From: Nostoc sp. LEGE 12450
Lineage (GTDB): Bacteria; Cyanobacteriota; Cyanobacteriia; Cyanobacteriales; Nostocaceae
Assembly (NCBI RefSeq): GCF_015206895.1
Contig: NZ_JADEXU010000033.1
Coordinates: 1 to 60,308 of the forward strand
Direction: 5' to 3'
DNA: 60,308 nucleotides
Both the position numbers and the translations under genes were made by a program. Of this stretch, positions 37,062-46,830 are shown piece after piece. Every line of letters begins with the position of its first letter. The first letter of the stretch is position 1. Under the pieces are notes generated by a model. That model did no database searches. It saw nothing but the letters and a program-made list of their open reading frames with translations, and was not told the DNA's origin.

Positions 37062-37541
37062 TCAGAACTCTTCACTTTTAACTTTTGTGAGCAGACCTTC
37101 ACAAGCATCAATCAGTAAATCAATAACCTGATTAAATCCGTCTTGACCACCGTAGTAAGGATCTGGAACTTCCTTTAAGGTGTGTCGAGAGCAAAACTCA
37201 CACATCAAACGCACTTTATGCTGATATTGCTCAGTGCGATCGAGAGTGAGGATGTTCTCATAATTTTCTTGATCCATCGCCAAAATCAAATCAAAATCTT
37301 GAAAGTCTGACTTTTGAAACTGGCGTGCTTGACCACGCAGTTTAATTCCCAACTTAGTAGCAGCCGCAGCACTCATGCGTCTGTCAGGTGAGCTACCAAC
37401 GTGATAGCTAGATGTACCAGCAGAGTCACAGAGGATGCGATCGCTCAAGCCAGCCTGCTCAATTAGATGATTCATTATGTTTTCTGCCGATGGCGATCGG
37501 CAGATGTTACCTAAGCAGACAAATAGCAACTTGTAAGGCAT
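37062..37541 (-). CDS. Low-molecular-weight protein-tyrosine phosphatase
   Basis: This enzyme of about 159 residues has the P-loop CLGNICRSPSAE (C-x4-CRS nucleophile arrangement) near the N-terminus and the general-acid DPYYGG near residue 130. It would remove phosphate from tyrosine, for example on BY-kinase-like proteins. ATG 37541 places MPYKLLFVCLGN at the start as in relatives. The longer frame from 37592 adds residues encoded only by the heptamer spacer repeat. It is the last of a minus-strand run with ybaB, murB and murC. Confidence 0.93.
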   Translation of the reverse strand: MPYKLLFVCLGNICRSPSAENIMNHLIEQAGLSDRILCDSAGTSSYHVGSSPDRRMSAAAATKLGIKLRGQARQFQKSDFQDFDLILAMDQENYENILTLDRTEQYQHKVRLMCEFCSRHTLKEVPDPYYGGQDGFNQVIDLLIDACEGLLTKVKSEEF

Positions 37542-37544
37542 AGA

Positions 37545-37605
37545 TGTTTTTTGTCCTTTGTCAATAGTCATTTGTCCTTTGTCTTTTGACAAATGACCAT
37601 TCGGG
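37545..37605. repeat. Degenerate heptamer repeat (TTTGTCC/TTTGTCA)
   Basis: Tandem seven-base units of TTGTCCT and TTGTCAT type occupy the leader of the phosphatase gene. They run into the open frame and extend it artificially upstream. Confidence 0.6.
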
Positions 37606-37627
37606 TGACGCTCCTGCGTTGCTACCG

Positions 37628-37735
37628 CTTCTCTACGAGACGCTACGCGAACGCTAACACCAGTTGCTCATGGGGAAACCCCTTTCTCTACGAGACGCTC
37701 CGCGAAGGCGCTAGCCTCTCCCTTCGGGAGAAGAC
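37628..37735. repeat. Cluster of small dispersed repeats
   Basis: Two copies of TTCTCTACGAGACGCT(A/C)CGCGAA (37629-37651 and 37684-37706) and a small CTCTCCCTTCGGGAGAAG hairpin (37716-37733) fill the spacer before ybaB. The same element occurs inverted at 23645 and, in variant form, in the insert at 17505. Confidence 0.65.
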
Positions 37736-37768
37736 CGCACTGGCTCACCAATGACTAATGACAAATGA

Positions 37769-38116
37769 CTAAAATCCAGGTAACTCCAACCCACTGGTCA
37801 ATTCTTCCATGCGTTCCCGCATTGTTGCTGTGGACTTGTTGTAGGCTTCTTTCATTGCCACCGTCACGAGATCGGAAAGTACTTCTGCACCTTCTGCAAG
37901 AGCATCTGGAGAAATTTCTACCCGCTTGGGTTCTTGGTTTCCACTGACAATTACCTTTACCAGGCCACCTCCAGATTCTCCTAGAATCTCCATTTGCTCC
38001 AATTCTTCTTGGAGTCGCTTTGCACCTTCTTGAACTTGCTGTGCTTTCTTAAAAGCATCGGCTAGTTCCTTCATTTTTCCTAAGCCAAAGCCAAATCCCT
38101 GTCCTTTTCCTGTCAT
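37769..38116 (-). CDS. YbaB/EbfC family nucleoid-associated protein
   Basis: This 115-residue dimeric DNA-binding protein has a glycine-rich N-terminus ([18 protein letters not shown]), a coiled helix ([19 protein letters not shown]) and the conserved [21 protein letters not shown] sheet. Such proteins bind DNA with little specificity and influence expression globally. It lies between murB and the phosphatase gene, with all three in the same direction. Confidence 0.93.
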   Translation of the reverse strand: MTGKGQGFGFGLGKMKELADAFKKAQQVQEGAKRLQEELEQMEILGESGGGLVKVIVSGNQEPKRVEISPDALAEGAEVLSDLVTVAMKEAYNKSTATMRERMEELTSGLELPGF

Positions 38117-38268
38117 AATTATTTTTACGCTTATGCGTTGAATAACAAATCAAATTCAATTATAGATGCGGTAAGTAATTTGCCTCTTTTTTTACCAATA
38201 ATTAATGCATCGGGGAATTGGGCATTGGGAATTGGGCATTTCTCCTTCATCTCCCCATTCCCCATTCT

Positions 38269-39270
38269 TTATCCACAAGCACCTTGAAACTCTCCGAGCA
38301 TTTTGACTTCTGGCTCTAAATTAATAGACCAACGTTCTTGCACCTGATGTTGGATGTGGCGAATGAGACAAAAGATGTCACTAGCTTTGGCCCCACCACG
38401 GTTAACGATGAAATTAGCATGGAGTAGTGCTACTTGCGCTCCACCAATTTGGTAGCCTTTGAGACCAGTTTGTTCAATTAACCAGCCAGCACTGTAAGGT
38501 TTGGGATTGCGGAACACACTCCCACAACTGGGGAAGTTGTATGGTTGGGTGCTTAAGCGATGCTTTTTGTGTTCTTTGGTGATTGCTACAACTTTTGCTG
38601 GGTCTGCACCTGGCGCGAGTTGTAAGGTTGCTTGGGTGACTATGCGATCGCCACCTTGCAATAAGGAAGTCCGATAGCTATAACCTAACTGTTCCGGGGT
38701 AAGAGTTTCCAGCGTCCCATTGGGTGAAAGTACCTCGGCACTAACTAACATATCTGCGATACAGCTATTATGTGCCCCTGCATTCATCACCACAGCACCT
38801 CCAGCTGTTCCAGGGATGCCAACAGCCCACTCCAATCCTTGCCATCCTAATTCTGCTGCGGCCCATGCCAAACTGGGAATTGATTCTCCAGCAGCAACGG
38901 TTAATTGACCAGTTTGGGGGTCAAAGTTGCTGAAGCGGAGGTGACGAGTCGCGATTACTAAGCCTGATATACCGCCATCGCTCACTAGGAGGTTAGAACC
39001 GGCTCCTAGTGTTGTCACTTTTAAATCACGTTCTTTTGCGTATTTAAGACTGGCTTGCAGTGCTTCTAAATTTCGGGGGGCAACATACAAATCAGCTGCT
39101 CCTCCAACCCTATAAGAAGTAAAGGCTGACAAGCAAGCCTGGGGCTTGATTGCACAATCAGTATTTGGTAAGTAAATTACTTCACTATCCACCGAATTAG
39201 TTGTTTGATGTTTCTTTGTATTCAAAGCAGAAACTGTGCAGACGTTTCCAGCTGCCTGGGAAATGGTCAT
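38269..39270 (-). CDS. murB: UDP-N-acetylenolpyruvoylglucosamine reductase MurB
   Basis: This 333-residue flavoenzyme reduces the enolpyruvyl ether to UDP-MurNAc in cell wall synthesis. The FAD-binding segment TLGAGSNLLVSDGGI, GIPGTAGGAVVMNAGA and the catalytic Ser in PSCGSVFRNP are visible. It has an N-terminal extension of about 40 residues before SAFTSYRVGG. It lies 124 bp downstream of murC, a pairing typical for cyanobacteria. Confidence 0.96.
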   Translation of the reverse strand: MTISQAAGNVCTVSALNTKKHQTTNSVDSEVIYLPNTDCAIKPQACLSAFTSYRVGGAADLYVAPRNLEALQASLKYAKERDLKVTTLGAGSNLLVSDGGISGLVIATRHLRFSNFDPQTGQLTVAAGESIPSLAWAAAELGWQGLEWAVGIPGTAGGAVVMNAGAHNSCIADMLVSAEVLSPNGTLETLTPEQLGYSYRTSLLQGGDRIVTQATLQLAPGADPAKVVAITKEHKKHRLSTQPYNFPSCGSVFRNPKPYSAGWLIEQTGLKGYQIGGAQVALLHANFIVNRGGAKASDIFCLIRHIQHQVQERWSINLEPEVKMLGEFQGACG

Positions 39271-39394
39271 TTTTACTTTATATTGGTAAAATTTTTACAT
39301 TAATTTACCGCAAAGATACGGTAATAGAGTTCATAGATGGAACCGTTGCTAGACGGGCGCTTTGCTCAGAAACGAAACTTTGCAAAGTTTCCAC

Positions 39395-40840
39395 TTAAGA
39401 TGTGGCTTTAGCAGGTTCGCAAAGTGCAGTAATTACTTCAGGAATCACCTGATTCAAGTTCCCAGCTCCTAAAAACAGCGCCAAGTCTCCTGGGCGTAAT
39501 GTTTTTAACAAGTACTCACGCACTGAGGGTAAAGTTGGTTGATAAACTACCTGCGAATGCTGTTTAGCAATTTCTGCTGCTAGCTGTTCACCAGTAATTT
39601 GCCCTAAATTGGGTTCGCCTGCACTGTAAATATCAGTCAGCACAACCAAATCAGCATGGGTAAAGGACTCGGCAAATTCTTCTAAAAAGGTCAGTGTTCG
39701 GCTATAGCGATGGGGTTGGAAGATAGCAACCACTCTTTGTCCTGGTCTTGCCTGTAAACGTGCGGCGGCGAGAGTAACGCGAATCTCGCTAGGATGATGA
39801 GCATAGTCATCAATGAAGGTAATACCATCAACTTCACCCCGCAGCTCAAAGCGTCGTCTTGCTCCTTCAAAGGTTGCAATACCTTTGGCGATCGCTCCAA
39901 ATTCTAAGCCTAAGGCGCGACCAACAGCTACTGCTGCTAGAGCATTGCTGAGATTGTGCCGACTAAGCAGCCGCAACTTCAACACGCCCAAGGCTTTGCC
40001 TCTTTCCCAAACTAGAGCCGTGGTGCCATCAGCACGATAATCAATATTAGTAACGGTGTAGTCAGCGTCGGTATCTGAGTGTAAGCTGTAGCTGATTGTG
40101 GGTTGTAAGCGATCGCGCACTGTTGCACAGTCAATACTACCTATTAAAGTTTTACAACCCTTAGCAAATGTCTGGAAGATGTCAATGACTTCTTCTAATG
40201 TATCGTAATGGTCAGGATGATCGAGTTCAATGTTGGTGATGATGCCAATTTCTGGAGCGTGTTTTACCAAGGAACCATCAGATTCATCTGCTTCGGCTAC
40301 CAAATATTGGCTTTGTCCTAATCGAGCATTACCTTCCCAAGCATTGACTTCGCCACCTACTAAAATCGTTGGGTCGAGACCTGCTTCCAGAAGCATATAG
40401 CCAATCATACTACTGGTTGTAGTTTTGCCGTGTGTTCCTGCTACTGCAATACTGTAGGAATCGGCAATTAAGGCGGCTAGTACGTCTGAACGATGTAAAA
40501 CTGGACAACCTAATTCCAACGCTGCTTTATATTCTAAATTATTCGTGTTAATTGCTGTTGAACAAATGACTTGAGGTAGTTTTGACTTAGTATCAGCAGC
40601 TAATTGTTCTTGTGAATTTAATACTTGAGGACGAAAGAATTCGAGATTACTTGCCTCTTGTCTACCAAAAATATGGGCACCGATAGATTCCAATTTGTGC
40701 GTAATGTGGTTTGGACGAAGATCCGAACCTGATACTGGAAATTGACGCTTGGCGAGAACGTATGCCAGAGCAGACATACCTATGCCGCCGATGCCAATAA
40801 AATGAAATGGTCTACCACTAAAATCTACAGAATTAGTCAT
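39395..40840 (-). CDS. murC: UDP-N-acetylmuramate--L-alanine ligase MurC
   Basis: This 481-residue ATP-dependent ligase adds L-alanine to UDP-MurNAc. The N-terminal Rossmann motif HFIGIGGIGMSALA, ATP-binding loop AGTHGKTTTSSM, EADESDGS and TFIDDYAHHPSEI are all present. The length fits the family. It leads the murC-murB run. Confidence 0.96.
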   Translation of the reverse strand: MTNSVDFSGRPFHFIGIGGIGMSALAYVLAKRQFPVSGSDLRPNHITHKLESIGAHIFGRQEASNLEFFRPQVLNSQEQLAADTKSKLPQVICSTAINTNNLEYKAALELGCPVLHRSDVLAALIADSYSIAVAGTHGKTTTSSMIGYMLLEAGLDPTILVGGEVNAWEGNARLGQSQYLVAEADESDGSLVKHAPEIGIITNIELDHPDHYDTLEEVIDIFQTFAKGCKTLIGSIDCATVRDRLQPTISYSLHSDTDADYTVTNIDYRADGTTALVWERGKALGVLKLRLLSRHNLSNALAAVAVGRALGLEFGAIAKGIATFEGARRRFELRGEVDGITFIDDYAHHPSEIRVTLAAARLQARPGQRVVAIFQPHRYSRTLTFLEEFAESFTHADLVVLTDIYSAGEPNLGQITGEQLAAEIAKQHSQVVYQPTLPSVREYLLKTLRPGDLALFLGAGNLNQVIPEVITALCEPAKATS

Positions 40841-41243
40841 TTATTGCTCCTTTTACACCACACCACACCATAATCACAAATGACACGCGTATCATAACAG
40901 GAATTTGATTTTTACCGTAACTACTCCTATATCGTATTTATGTTTAATGCCCAGATGTTGTTTCTAGTCTGGTTTTGCGTGTTCAGAATGATTTTACCTT
41001 GGTTGGAGGTTTTTACTATTTCTGAACTGTTGTTAAGATTATTCTGAAAATTTTGGCTACATCGGGAAAGAAATTCTTGTAATGTCAAATACATATTTTT
41101 GTCTACCTTACTGGAATTGGCTACATAATACATTGTTTAGTGAAACTGATTTGAAATTGCATCAAGTTTAGCCGTGAATTGACTACAATAGTACATTGGT
41201 AATGAAACTATTTTTCAATTGCATAAAACCCAGGCATAACTGG
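40841..41243. other. Intergenic region between murC and nadD
   Basis: This is A+T-rich spacer between divergent genes, so both promoters should lie here. A 68-codon minus-strand frame at 40927-41133 has no recognisable features and was not called. No hairpin or operator stands out. Confidence 0.45.
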
Positions 41244-41870
41244 ATGCAGCAACTAGCAATTTTTGGTGGCACATTTGATCCAATTCACTGGGGACACCTG
41301 CTCGTAGCCGAGACAGCAATGCAAGAAGTATCTCTTGAAAAGGTAATTTGGGTGCCATCCCTAAATCCTCCTCATAAAGAAGCAGCTTTGTTTGAGCATC
41401 GCGTGGAAATGCTGCAATTAGCCATAAAAGATAACCCAGCGTTTACTGTCTCACTAGTTGAGACAAATCGCTCTGGGACTTCATACGCCATTAACACTCT
41501 GATTGACTTATCTGCTTGTTACCCAAATACTCACTGGTACTGGATTGTGGGCTTGGATACTTTCCAAACCTTACCTCGTTGGTACCGTGGACACGAACTA
41601 GCACAAATGTGTGATTGGTTAATCGCACCCCGACTGCTAGGTGGTGAGACTATAACTCAAAGCAAATTAATCTGCAAGCAAGTGGAGCAACAACTGAGAG
41701 AGCAGTCACATACCATTTACTGGCAACTCCTGAATATACCTTTAGTAGGAGTTTCGTCAAGTCTAATTCGCAAATTGTGTCGCGAACGCCAGTCAATTCG
41801 TTATTTAGTACCGGAAGCGGTCAGATCATATATCACTAACAACAGTTTCTACTCGAACAAATCTGAATAA
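41244..41870 (+). CDS. nadD: Nicotinate-nucleotide adenylyltransferase
   Basis: This protein of about 208 residues transfers AMP to nicotinate mononucleotide in NAD synthesis. The nucleotidyltransferase motif FGGTFDPIHWGHL with HxGH is at the N-terminus, VPSLNPPHK follows, and the C-terminal VGVSSSLIRKLC is the ISSTxIR-like motif. ATG 41244 puts the enzyme start just before the first strand; the upstream in-frame ATGs at 41196 and 41202 would add about 15 residues. Confidence 0.9.
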   Translation: MQQLAIFGGTFDPIHWGHLLVAETAMQEVSLEKVIWVPSLNPPHKEAALFEHRVEMLQLAIKDNPAFTVSLVETNRSGTSYAINTLIDLSACYPNTHWYWIVGLDTFQTLPRWYRGHELAQMCDWLIAPRLLGGETITQSKLICKQVEQQLREQSHTIYWQLLNIPLVGVSSSLIRKLCRERQSIRYLVPEAVRSYITNNSFYSNKSE

Positions 41871-41986
41871 ATTATGTGTTTTTTTATTGATCTAACACTT
41901 TATGGTTAAAAGTGCCCCCCCCCTTTGCGATATGATTGGGGTCAACGATATCAACATATAAGCATAAATACAGAGGGCAAGACACT

Positions 41987-43000
41987 GTGATTAGAGTTGC
42001 AATCAACGGTTTCGGGCGGATTGGACGTAACTTTGCACGTTGCTGGGTGGGTAGAGAGAATAGTCAAATCGATCTTGTCGCTATTAATGACACATCAGAT
42101 CCTAGAACCAATGCTCACCTGCTGAAGTATGACTCGATGCTAGGCAAGATCAAAGGTGCTGAAATTAGTGCCGATGATAACTCTATCATCGTTAACGGTA
42201 AGACCATTAAGTGCGTATCCGATCGCAACCCAGAAAAGTTGCCCTGGAGAGATTGGGGAATTGACCTAATTATCGAAGCAACAGGCGTATTTACTAGCAA
42301 AGAAGGAGCGCTAAAGCATGTGAATGCTGGAGCCAAGAAAGTTCTGATTACCGCTCCTGGTAAAAACGAGGATGGCACTTTTGTGGTTGGTGTGAATCAT
42401 CATGATTATGACCACAACATACACAACATTATCAGTAACGCTAGCTGTACTACCAACTGCTTGGCACCAATTGCCAAGGTGTTGAACGATAAGTTCGGCA
42501 TCATCAAAGGTACGATGACCACTACCCACAGCTATACAGGCGACCAGCGTTTGCTAGACGCTTCTCACCGGGATTTGCGACGGGCGAGGGCCGCAGCGAT
42601 AAACATTGTACCCACCTCCACTGGTGCAGCGAAAGCAGTGGCGCTGGTTATCCCAGACCTGAAAGGCAAGCTTAATGGCGTTGCCTTGCGTGTACCAACC
42701 CCGAACGTCTCAATGGTAGATTTCGTAGTTCAGGTTGAGAAGCGTACTATTACTGAAGAAGTTAACCAAGCTCTCAAAGATGCTGCTGAGGGCCCACTTA
42801 AAGGCATTTTGGACTATAGCGAACTAGAATTGGTATCTTCCGATTATCAAGGTAGTGATGCTTCTTCGATTGTCGATTCCAGCTTGACTTTGGTTATGGG
42901 CAATGACTTAGTAAAAGTTATGGCGTGGTATGACAACGAGTGGGGTTACAGCCAACGAGTTTTGGATTTGGCAGAATTGGTAGCTGAGAAGTGGCAATAA
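41987..43000 (+). CDS. gap2: Glyceraldehyde-3-phosphate dehydrogenase, Calvin-cycle type (Gap2)
   Basis: This protein of about 337 residues begins at a GTG ([20 protein letters not shown]) with AGAGGG upstream. The catalytic cysteine is in [12 protein letters not shown]. The segment [19 protein letters not shown], with its S-D-P-R after the second strand, is the dual NAD(P) type found in Gap2 of cyanobacteria and chloroplast GapA/B. It reduces 1,3-bisphosphoglycerate in photosynthesis. There is no CP12-like tail. The longer frame from 41936 has no homologous start. Confidence 0.95.
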   Translation: MIRVAINGFGRIGRNFARCWVGRENSQIDLVAINDTSDPRTNAHLLKYDSMLGKIKGAEISADDNSIIVNGKTIKCVSDRNPEKLPWRDWGIDLIIEATGVFTSKEGALKHVNAGAKKVLITAPGKNEDGTFVVGVNHHDYDHNIHNIISNASCTTNCLAPIAKVLNDKFGIIKGTMTTTHSYTGDQRLLDASHRDLRRARAAAINIVPTSTGAAKAVALVIPDLKGKLNGVALRVPTPNVSMVDFVVQVEKRTITEEVNQALKDAAEGPLKGILDYSELELVSSDYQGSDASSIVDSSLTLVMGNDLVKVMAWYDNEWGYSQRVLDLAELVAEKWQ

Positions 43001-43001
43001 T

Positions 43002-43053
43002 TTGTCATTAGTCATTGGTCATTAGTTATTAGTTTTAGACAAAGGACAAATGA
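43002..43053. repeat. Heptamer spacer repeat between convergent genes
   Basis: Units of TTAGTCA/TTGGTCA type followed by inverted GACAAAGGACAAATGAC form a loose hairpin between gap2 and thiL. It could act as a bidirectional terminator. Confidence 0.5.
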
Positions 43054-44076
43054 CTATTGGCCAAAATGTTGAAATCCCTGGCTAAGGCTCAGAACTTGGT
43101 CAGGGAATTTTTTTTGTTCGTCGTGCAATAGTACTGTTGATCCGGGTGTAATGTTGCCTACGATCGCAGCATCTTGACCAAGATGTTGTACTAAGGCTAA
43201 TGCTGACTCTTGTGGCAAGCAAAGCACTAATTCAAAGTCTTCGCCACCGTATAGAGCATAAGCTAGCGCTTGCTCTTCTGTGAGCCAATGGTCAAAAGCT
43301 GCTGGCATGGAAATTTGTCTGCGTTCTAGGACAGCGCCAACGCCACTGGCGCGGCAGATTTGGATAATTGCATCGGCCAAACCATCGCTGCTATCCATAC
43401 CGGCAATGGGCATGGGGGATGGGGATGCTAAAATTTTACACAGAATTGGTAAGACATCTAATCGTGGCTGTGGGCGCTGGTGTGCGCGCGTTAGAGCCAT
43501 GCGCTCTACATCTTTGAGGCTTTGCCCTAATTGGGGATGTAAGAGCAGTTCTAAGCCAGCGTGGGAAGCTCCATGAACGCCTGTAACGACGATCGCATCT
43601 CCGATAACAGCAGCAGAACGGCGGATAATTCGATGAGGGGAAACTTGACCAAAAGCGGTAATTGCCAAAGTCGTCACAGGCGATCGCACGACATCGCCCC
43701 CAACAATTGAGGTATTGTATTTTTGCAGGCATTCTGTCATTCCCTGGTACAGTCGCTCAACCCAACTCACCCTAACTTCACCAGGGAGTCCCAACCCGAC
43801 GGTAATTCCCAATGGAGAAGCGCCCATTGCCGCTAAATCTGATAGATTGGCAGCAGCAGCTCGCCAACCTGCATCTTCTGGGGAAGTGGTGAGGTTGCTA
43901 AAATGTACGCCGTCAATCAGCACATCTGTAGTCACTACCAAAGATTGCTCTGGTACAGTCACAAGTACTGCTGCATCATCTCCAATAATTTCTGGAGGAC
44001 AGAAGCGCTGTAATCTTTCCAAAAGACCTTGTTCGCCAATGTCTTTTACTTGTTGAGAAGATAACTCACTGTTCAC
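43054..44076 (-). CDS. thiL: Thiamine-monophosphate kinase
   Basis: This 340-residue enzyme phosphorylates thiamine phosphate to thiamine pyrophosphate. It has the AIR-synthase-like fold with GDDAAVL near residue 32, TTDVLIDGVHF, NLSDLAAMGASPLG and GMDSSDGLADA. The GTG start at 44076 fits the family N-terminus. It is convergent with gap2. No TPP riboswitch is visible upstream. Confidence 0.94.
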   Translation of the reverse strand: MNSELSSQQVKDIGEQGLLERLQRFCPPEIIGDDAAVLVTVPEQSLVVTTDVLIDGVHFSNLTTSPEDAGWRAAAANLSDLAAMGASPLGITVGLGLPGEVRVSWVERLYQGMTECLQKYNTSIVGGDVVRSPVTTLAITAFGQVSPHRIIRRSAAVIGDAIVVTGVHGASHAGLELLLHPQLGQSLKDVERMALTRAHQRPQPRLDVLPILCKILASPSPMPIAGMDSSDGLADAIIQICRASGVGAVLERRQISMPAAFDHWLTEEQALAYALYGGEDFELVLCLPQESALALVQHLGQDAAIVGNITPGSTVLLHDEQKKFPDQVLSLSQGFQHFGQ

Positions 44077-44165
44077 AATCGGTTTTCCGTGCTGAAAAAT
44101 TACTAAGAAAACTGATGATTTGCTTTACTGTTTAATATAAGGGTATCGCCTAGGAGCCAGTTGGG

Positions 44166-44768
44166 ATGGTAACAACACCAGTAACCAGCATCACATTTGA
44201 AGAGTACTTAACCTATGATGATGGTAGCGATTTCCATTATGAACTGGTGGATGGCAAGCTAGAGCTAATGAATCCACCTACTATTGAACATTTCCTGATT
44301 ACCAAATTTCTTGAGCAAGTACTAGATGCAGAAATTAAACGTTGTAGCTCACCTTGGCTGTGTTTTCGAGAAAGTGGGGTGAGAACGGGGAGAAATAAAT
44401 CTAGGTTGACTGATTTGTGTGTGGTGACGCTTGAGCAAGCTAGGGAATTGTTGAATGCCTCAGCAGTATTTCAGTCACCGCCGTTACTAATTGTCGAGGT
44501 GGTCAGTCCAGAGTCGGTTAAACGGGATTATCGTCATAAGCGTTCTGAATATGCGGCCTTAGAGGTTCCTGAGTATTGGATTGTAGACCCACTGGAAGCA
44601 AAAGTTTCAGTGTTACTACTGGAAGATGGATTTTATGAAGAAACAGTTTTTACTGGTACTCAGGAAATTGTATCACGGACTTTTTCAGGATTAGCGATAC
44701 CTTCGGCACACTTCGTGAACGCAGTTGATCAAGTATTCACCGCCGGGAATCTAAATCAGGGGAGTTAG
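44166..44768 (+). CDS. Uma2 family endonuclease-fold protein
   Basis: This 200-residue Uma2 protein has ITFEEYLTYDDGSDFHYELVDG, the strand RLTDLCVV (Asp replacing the PD motif), LLIVEVVSPESVKRDYRHKRSEY and VPEYWIVDP. It is a subfamily different from the other three Uma2 genes here. It is divergent from thiL, with 89 bp between starts, and ends at a palindrome shared with other intergenic regions. Confidence 0.83.
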   Translation: MVTTPVTSITFEEYLTYDDGSDFHYELVDGKLELMNPPTIEHFLITKFLEQVLDAEIKRCSSPWLCFRESGVRTGRNKSRLTDLCVVTLEQARELLNASAVFQSPPLLIVEVVSPESVKRDYRHKRSEYAALEVPEYWIVDPLEAKVSVLLLEDGFYEETVFTGTQEIVSRTFSGLAIPSAHFVNAVDQVFTAGNLNQGS

Positions 44769-44771
44769 AAG

Positions 44772-44791
44772 AGACGCGATTAATCGCGTCT
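44772..44791. repeat. Perfect 20-bp palindrome
   Basis: AGACGCGATTAATCGCGTCT is perfectly self-complementary, lies 4 bp after the Uma2 stop and faces the cyclophilin stop. It belongs to the palindrome family at 4691-4755 and 13371-13398. It may terminate transcription from both sides. Confidence 0.7.
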
Positions 44792-44822
44792 GTACAGGAA
44801 TTATTCTCCCCCTACTCTCTTC

Positions 44823-45929
44823 TTATGCTGCTTGTGGCTCAACCAGATTTTCTATTCCTTGAACGACTTTTGCCGATTCAATTTTGTCACCCGCCTTTAG
44901 TTTATCCAAAACTTCCTTGCCTTCGGTGAGATAGCCAAAAACGGCATAACGACCATCTAATAGGTTGCGTCCGGCGGGAGTGAGTTCTGGTTCAAAGAGG
45001 AAGAAGAAGAATTGCGAAGAACCACCATTCACTTCACTTTCAGGGCGAGCCATGACTACTGCACCAAAAGCAGAGAAAGGCAGAACTGGCATATCAACAT
45101 AACGACCAGCTTCTTCTAGCGTAATCCCATAAGTAGGTGCTTTATCACCCTGAACTAAAACTTCTAAGGGAATAGCCCGATATTCGCCCGTTTTGGGGTC
45201 AATGAAACCTACATCTTTACCTGCGGGATCTCCAGTTTGCAGAAAGTAAGATTCTTCAGAACGGGTAAATTCTAAGCCATTGTAAAAACCCCTCTGCACT
45301 AAATCTACAAAATTACCAGCAGTAATAGGGGCGCTATAACCATCTACCACAACGGTCAAATCGCCTTTGTTAGTTTTAAATTCTACAGTAGCGCGACCTT
45401 TAAGTTGTGGCAGATTACTGTATTGGGCAGGCACTTCAAAGGGGAATTCTTTCACCATTGACTCTTCTATCTGAGTCACAAGATTTAGAAGTTTGCCTCT
45501 CTCTTGCAGAATTTGTTCTTTATCTTTGTTGTTCGCCAATTCTTCTAATTTACCCACCCCAGATTTCAACTCGGTAATCCAAGCTTCTGCTTGGGGTTGG
45601 CGTTCTGTGGGAACGCTTGTTAAGATTTGGGAGGGTTTATCGAGAATTCGGGATGCTTTGCTGATGTCCTTGGAAATAGCACCCCATCGCCGATTAGCCC
45701 GCAGTTGGGCAGAGATGTCCTCTAAACTGGCTTGTAGTTGCCGTACAGGTTTGTTATCTATCGGGAGTGCATACCGCAACAAAGCCTTGCCGTCGGTAAT
45801 TGCGTTGCCGGCTGGCAGCGCGGCGCTACTGGAGGGAGTCCACCCAGCTGTAGTTATGCCTAAAAATATTGTTACCAGCAGTATTGCCATTAGGCTGTTC
45901 TTCAGCCAGGATTTTAATAAGTTAAGCAT
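44823..45929 (-). CDS. Thylakoid-lumen cyclophilin-type peptidyl-prolyl isomerase (TLP40/CYP38-like)
   Basis: This protein of about 368 residues has a signal peptide (LKNSLMAILLVTIFLGIT). A helical N-terminal domain follows (about 45-165: VRQLQASLEDISAQLRANRRWG), then a cyclophilin domain (VEFKTNKGDLTVVVDGYSAPITAGNFVDLV, GGSSQFFFFLFEPELTPAGRN). This two-domain plan matches plant CYP38/TLP40, which supports photosystem II assembly. Active-site residues are altered compared with CypA, as in CYP38. ATG 45929 is preferred to 45950. Confidence 0.88.
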   Translation of the reverse strand: MLNLLKSWLKNSLMAILLVTIFLGITTAGWTPSSSAALPAGNAITDGKALLRYALPIDNKPVRQLQASLEDISAQLRANRRWGAISKDISKASRILDKPSQILTSVPTERQPQAEAWITELKSGVGKLEELANNKDKEQILQERGKLLNLVTQIEESMVKEFPFEVPAQYSNLPQLKGRATVEFKTNKGDLTVVVDGYSAPITAGNFVDLVQRGFYNGLEFTRSEESYFLQTGDPAGKDVGFIDPKTGEYRAIPLEVLVQGDKAPTYGITLEEAGRYVDMPVLPFSAFGAVVMARPESEVNGGSSQFFFFLFEPELTPAGRNLLDGRYAVFGYLTEGKEVLDKLKAGDKIESAKVVQGIENLVEPQAA

Positions 45930-46054
45930 GGGATAACTCAAATGCAGCATTAAATTGTTGACTGGACGTAACCCATCAATAATCTTCCCACGTTAAGGGC
46001 GGAGGATAAATGACAAATACTTCGACTCCTTTCGACTTCGCTCAAGGCAAGTCG

Positions 46055-46106
46055 CTCAGTACAAGTGACTAATGACAAATGATAAATGACTAATGACAAA
46101 TGCCCA
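46055..46106. repeat. Heptamer spacer repeat upstream of efp
   Basis: Repeated AATGACAAATGATAAATGACTAATGAC units lie in the spacer between the cyclophilin and efp start regions. It is the same family as the tracts at 37545, 43002, 47812 and 58329. Confidence 0.55.
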
Positions 46107-46164
46107 ATGGCGACTCTAGAAGGGTACAATAAATGCCGATTGTCTTCCAAAATTTGAAAGTTTC

Positions 46165-46722
46165 ATGATCTCCAGTAACGACTTTCGACCCGGTGTTTCG
46201 ATTGTATTAGATGGGTCTGTATGGCGAGTGCTTGAATTCTTGCACGTCAAACCAGGCAAAGGTTCCGCCTTTGTCCGAACTAAGTTAAAAAATGTCCAGA
46301 GTGGGAGCGTGATGGAAAAAACGTTCCGAGCTGGGGAAACTGTGCCCCAAGCTACTCTAGAAAAAAGCACGATGCAACATACCTATAAAGAGGGCGATGA
46401 GTTCGTCTTTATGGATATGGAAACCTATGAAGAAGGCAGATTGACCCGCGCACAAATTGGCGATCGCGTCAAATACCTGAAGGAAGGTATGGAAGCTGAA
46501 GTTATTAAGTGGGGCGATCAGGTGCTGGGAGTAGAATTGCCTAAATCTGTGGTTCTGGAAATTGTACAAACAGATCCAGGTTTAAAAGGTGACACTGCCA
46601 CAGGTGGCTCAAAACCAGCAACTTTGGAAACCGGTGCAATTGTGATGGTTCCTTTGTTTATTTCCCAAGGAGAACGCATCAAAGTTGATACCCAGGAAGA
46701 TAAATATATCAGCAGGGAATAA
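46165..46722 (+). CDS. efp: Elongation factor P
   Basis: This 185-residue translation factor relieves ribosome stalling at proline stretches. The KOW-like N-terminal domain carries [19 protein letters not shown] with the tip lysine, and two OB domains follow ([17 protein letters not shown], and [17 protein letters not shown]). The length is normal. accB follows after 108 bp in the usual cyanobacterial order. Confidence 0.97.
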   Translation: MISSNDFRPGVSIVLDGSVWRVLEFLHVKPGKGSAFVRTKLKNVQSGSVMEKTFRAGETVPQATLEKSTMQHTYKEGDEFVFMDMETYEEGRLTRAQIGDRVKYLKEGMEAEVIKWGDQVLGVELPKSVVLEIVQTDPGLKGDTATGGSKPATLETGAIVMVPLFISQGERIKVDTQEDKYISRE

Positions 46723-46830
46723 CTTTCATCTCTACGGAGATGCAAGTCCCGCTTGAAATCCCTACATAGGGATTTAATCCCTGCCACACTTAAGATGCTA
46801 ATTTACGGTTAGGTCGAGGTAATAAAAACT

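Noticed and set aside
40927..41133. 68-codon minus-strand frame upstream of murC
   Set aside because: It is N- and Q-rich with A+T-driven composition, has no ribosome binding site and resembles translated spacer.
46756..46775. AAATCCCTACATAGGGATTT hairpin similar to cyanobacterial CRISPR repeats
   Set aside because: There is only one copy, with no spacers and no cas genes in the window; it is more likely a simple hairpin between efp and accB.
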